The notes under the pieces: model-generated
Seen by the model: the letters and a program-made list of their open reading frames with translations, nothing else
What the model was told of the DNA's origin: nothing
The model's database searches: none
Program-made: the position numbers and the translations under genes
Assembly (NCBI GenBank): GCA_024640445.1
Contig: JAHEEZ010000233.1
Coordinates: 1 to 5,514, forward strand
Direction of reading: 5' to 3'
DNA length: 5,514 bases
DNA from: Acidobacteriota bacterium
GTDB lineage: Bacteria > Acidobacteriota > Blastocatellia > Pyrinomonadales > Pyrinomonadaceae
Shown: piece by piece, positions 4,763 through 5,514 of the stretch
Layout: each line of letters begins with the position of its first letter
Numbering within the stretch: position 1 is the stretch's first letter

Positions 4763-5514
4763 CTACGCTTTATCGTCTTCAGAACCATCGTCCGAGGTCC
4801 GCAGCGAAACCTTTTCAAAATCGCTCTTACGGGGCTTCAGTATCTGCGATGTGATGCGGAAAAATTGCACAAAACCGATCAGGCTGCCGATCACGATCCC
4901 AACGACTTTACCCCACGGTGAAGAACCGAGCAGAAGGTCGGCAAACCAGCCCAGAACGAGCATGAACACCACAGAACCGAAAAGTGCGATCGCGGCGGAC
5001 CACGCCATCCCGCTCTTTCTAAAAATACCGGCTTCGGATTCAGGTTCGTAAGGCTCGGGCGAAAACGGAACGGGTCCCGGTCGGGCTTCCCCTGGGTCCG
5101 GCTGAGACGTGGGCGCCGCCGCGGCCGGGTTCACGTGAACGTCATTTTCGGCGGGCACCTCGAGAGATGGCTCGGGGCCGCCACGCATCTCAGCGACCCG
5201 CAGCGATTGGCGTTCCTTTTCCAGTTCCTGCTCGATCTCAGCGAGCATCTGTTCAAGCTCGTTGGTCCTATCTTCATGCCGTAAGCGTTCGGATTCCTCC
5301 GGGTCGGATGATTCCACCGGCCGCATGCCAATGTTCGGTTCGGCGGACACTGCAACGGGCGGCAGACCGTCCTCTATCGCCGTCTTGATCTCATCTTCAG
5401 ATTCGCCGGCTCGAGGGGGTTCTTTTTCAGACGGAGAAGACAATTCCAGGCTCAGGAATCCCTCGGAGTCCCCGGGAATTCCAAAGTAGCGGGAACGTTC
5501 CTTTCCCTCTTTAT
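4763..5514 (-). CDS. AtpZ-like F0F1 ATPase accessory protein with long N-terminal extension; 5' end uncertain, probably runs off the window
   Basis: The C-terminal part resembles AtpZ (ATPase gene 1 family), a two-helix membrane protein usually encoded before atpI. Numbering from a TTG at 5443 (226 residues): helix 1 about 147-171 ends in LGWFADLLLG (164-173); the short SSPWGK turn (174-179) leads to helix 2 about 180-198, with GIVIGSLIGFVQFFRI (182-197). A charged tail (203-226) follows. The N-terminal part is unusual for the family: acidic (1-60), coiled-coil-like Glu/Leu heptads (about 58-86, LEQMLAEIEQELEKERQ at 63-79), then proline-rich (90-137). The only usual start codon is that TTG, without a well-placed Shine-Dalgarno. 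The frame stays open to the window edge and continues protein-like (ERSRYFGIPGDSEGF), so a start beyond 5514 is quite possible. Family assignment rests on the two helices and on position next to atpI. Confidence 0.75.
   Translation of the reverse strand, partial: KEGKERSRYFGIPGDSEGFLSLELSSPSEKEPPRAGESEDEIKTAIEDGLPPVAVSAEPNIGMRPVESSDPEESERLRHEDRTNELEQMLAEIEQELEKERQSLRVAEMRGGPEPSLEVPAENDVHVNPAAAAPTSQPDPGEARPGPVPFSPEPYEPESEAGIFRKSGMAWSAAIALFGSVVFMLVLGWFADLLLGSSPWGKVVGIVIGSLIGFVQFFRITSQILKPRKSDFEKVSLRTSDDGSEDDKA

Noticed and set aside
5475..5501. Two palindromes, GGAATTCC (5475-5482) and GGAACGTTCC (5492-5501), as a possible operator pair
   Set aside because: They lie in a frame that is probably still coding, the palindromes are short, and no promoter accompanies them.

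Overview
This is a compact, moderately GC-rich bacterial window of mostly housekeeping genes. It holds one plus-strand gene for lipid A synthesis (lpxK). The rest is a minus-strand block: an AtpZ-like gene, atpI, atpB and atpE of the F-type ATP synthase membrane sector, then a kinase-like membrane protein gene. LpxK implies a Gram-negative envelope with lipopolysaccharide. A Hanks-type kinase-like protein with a proline-rich extracytoplasmic tail, an F0-only ATP synthase cluster, and a c subunit with a signal-peptide-like N-terminus together suggest Acidobacteriota (perhaps a Blastocatellia-like lineage). That placement is inference from gene style, not proof.

Layout, left to right. Bases 1-51 are a short leader with no gene I can support. 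lpxK runs 52-1080 (+) and is convergent with the kinase-like gene 1085-2578 (-), only 4 bases apart. A 166-base gap (2579-2744) holds GC-rich hairpins beyond the end of atpE. Then, read right to left on the minus strand, come the AtpZ-like gene (4763 to the right edge), a regulatory gap (4636-4762), atpI (4216-4635), atpB (3317-4213), a 245-base gap with a terminator-like hairpin (3072-3316), and atpE (2745-3071).

How the genes work together. AtpB (subunit a) and AtpE (subunit c) form the ion-translocating rotor/stator interface. AtpI and the AtpZ-like protein are the small accessory membrane proteins commonly encoded at the head of atp operons and linked to c-ring assembly or divalent cation supply. 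Genes for subunit b, delta and F1 are not downstream of atpE here, so the ATP synthase locus appears split. Two candidate sigma70-type promoters lie just upstream of atpI, with a terminator-like hairpin between them.

Most notable points. The kinase-like protein has lost the HRD catalytic aspartate and two other active-site residues, so it is a predicted pseudokinase. The AtpZ-like protein carries a long acidic, coiled-coil and proline-rich N-terminal region unusual for its family. Subunit c has a signal-peptide-like leader and a partial Na+-type ligand set (Gln60, Glu93, Ser94). I see no mobile element, CRISPR array, tRNA or rRNA.
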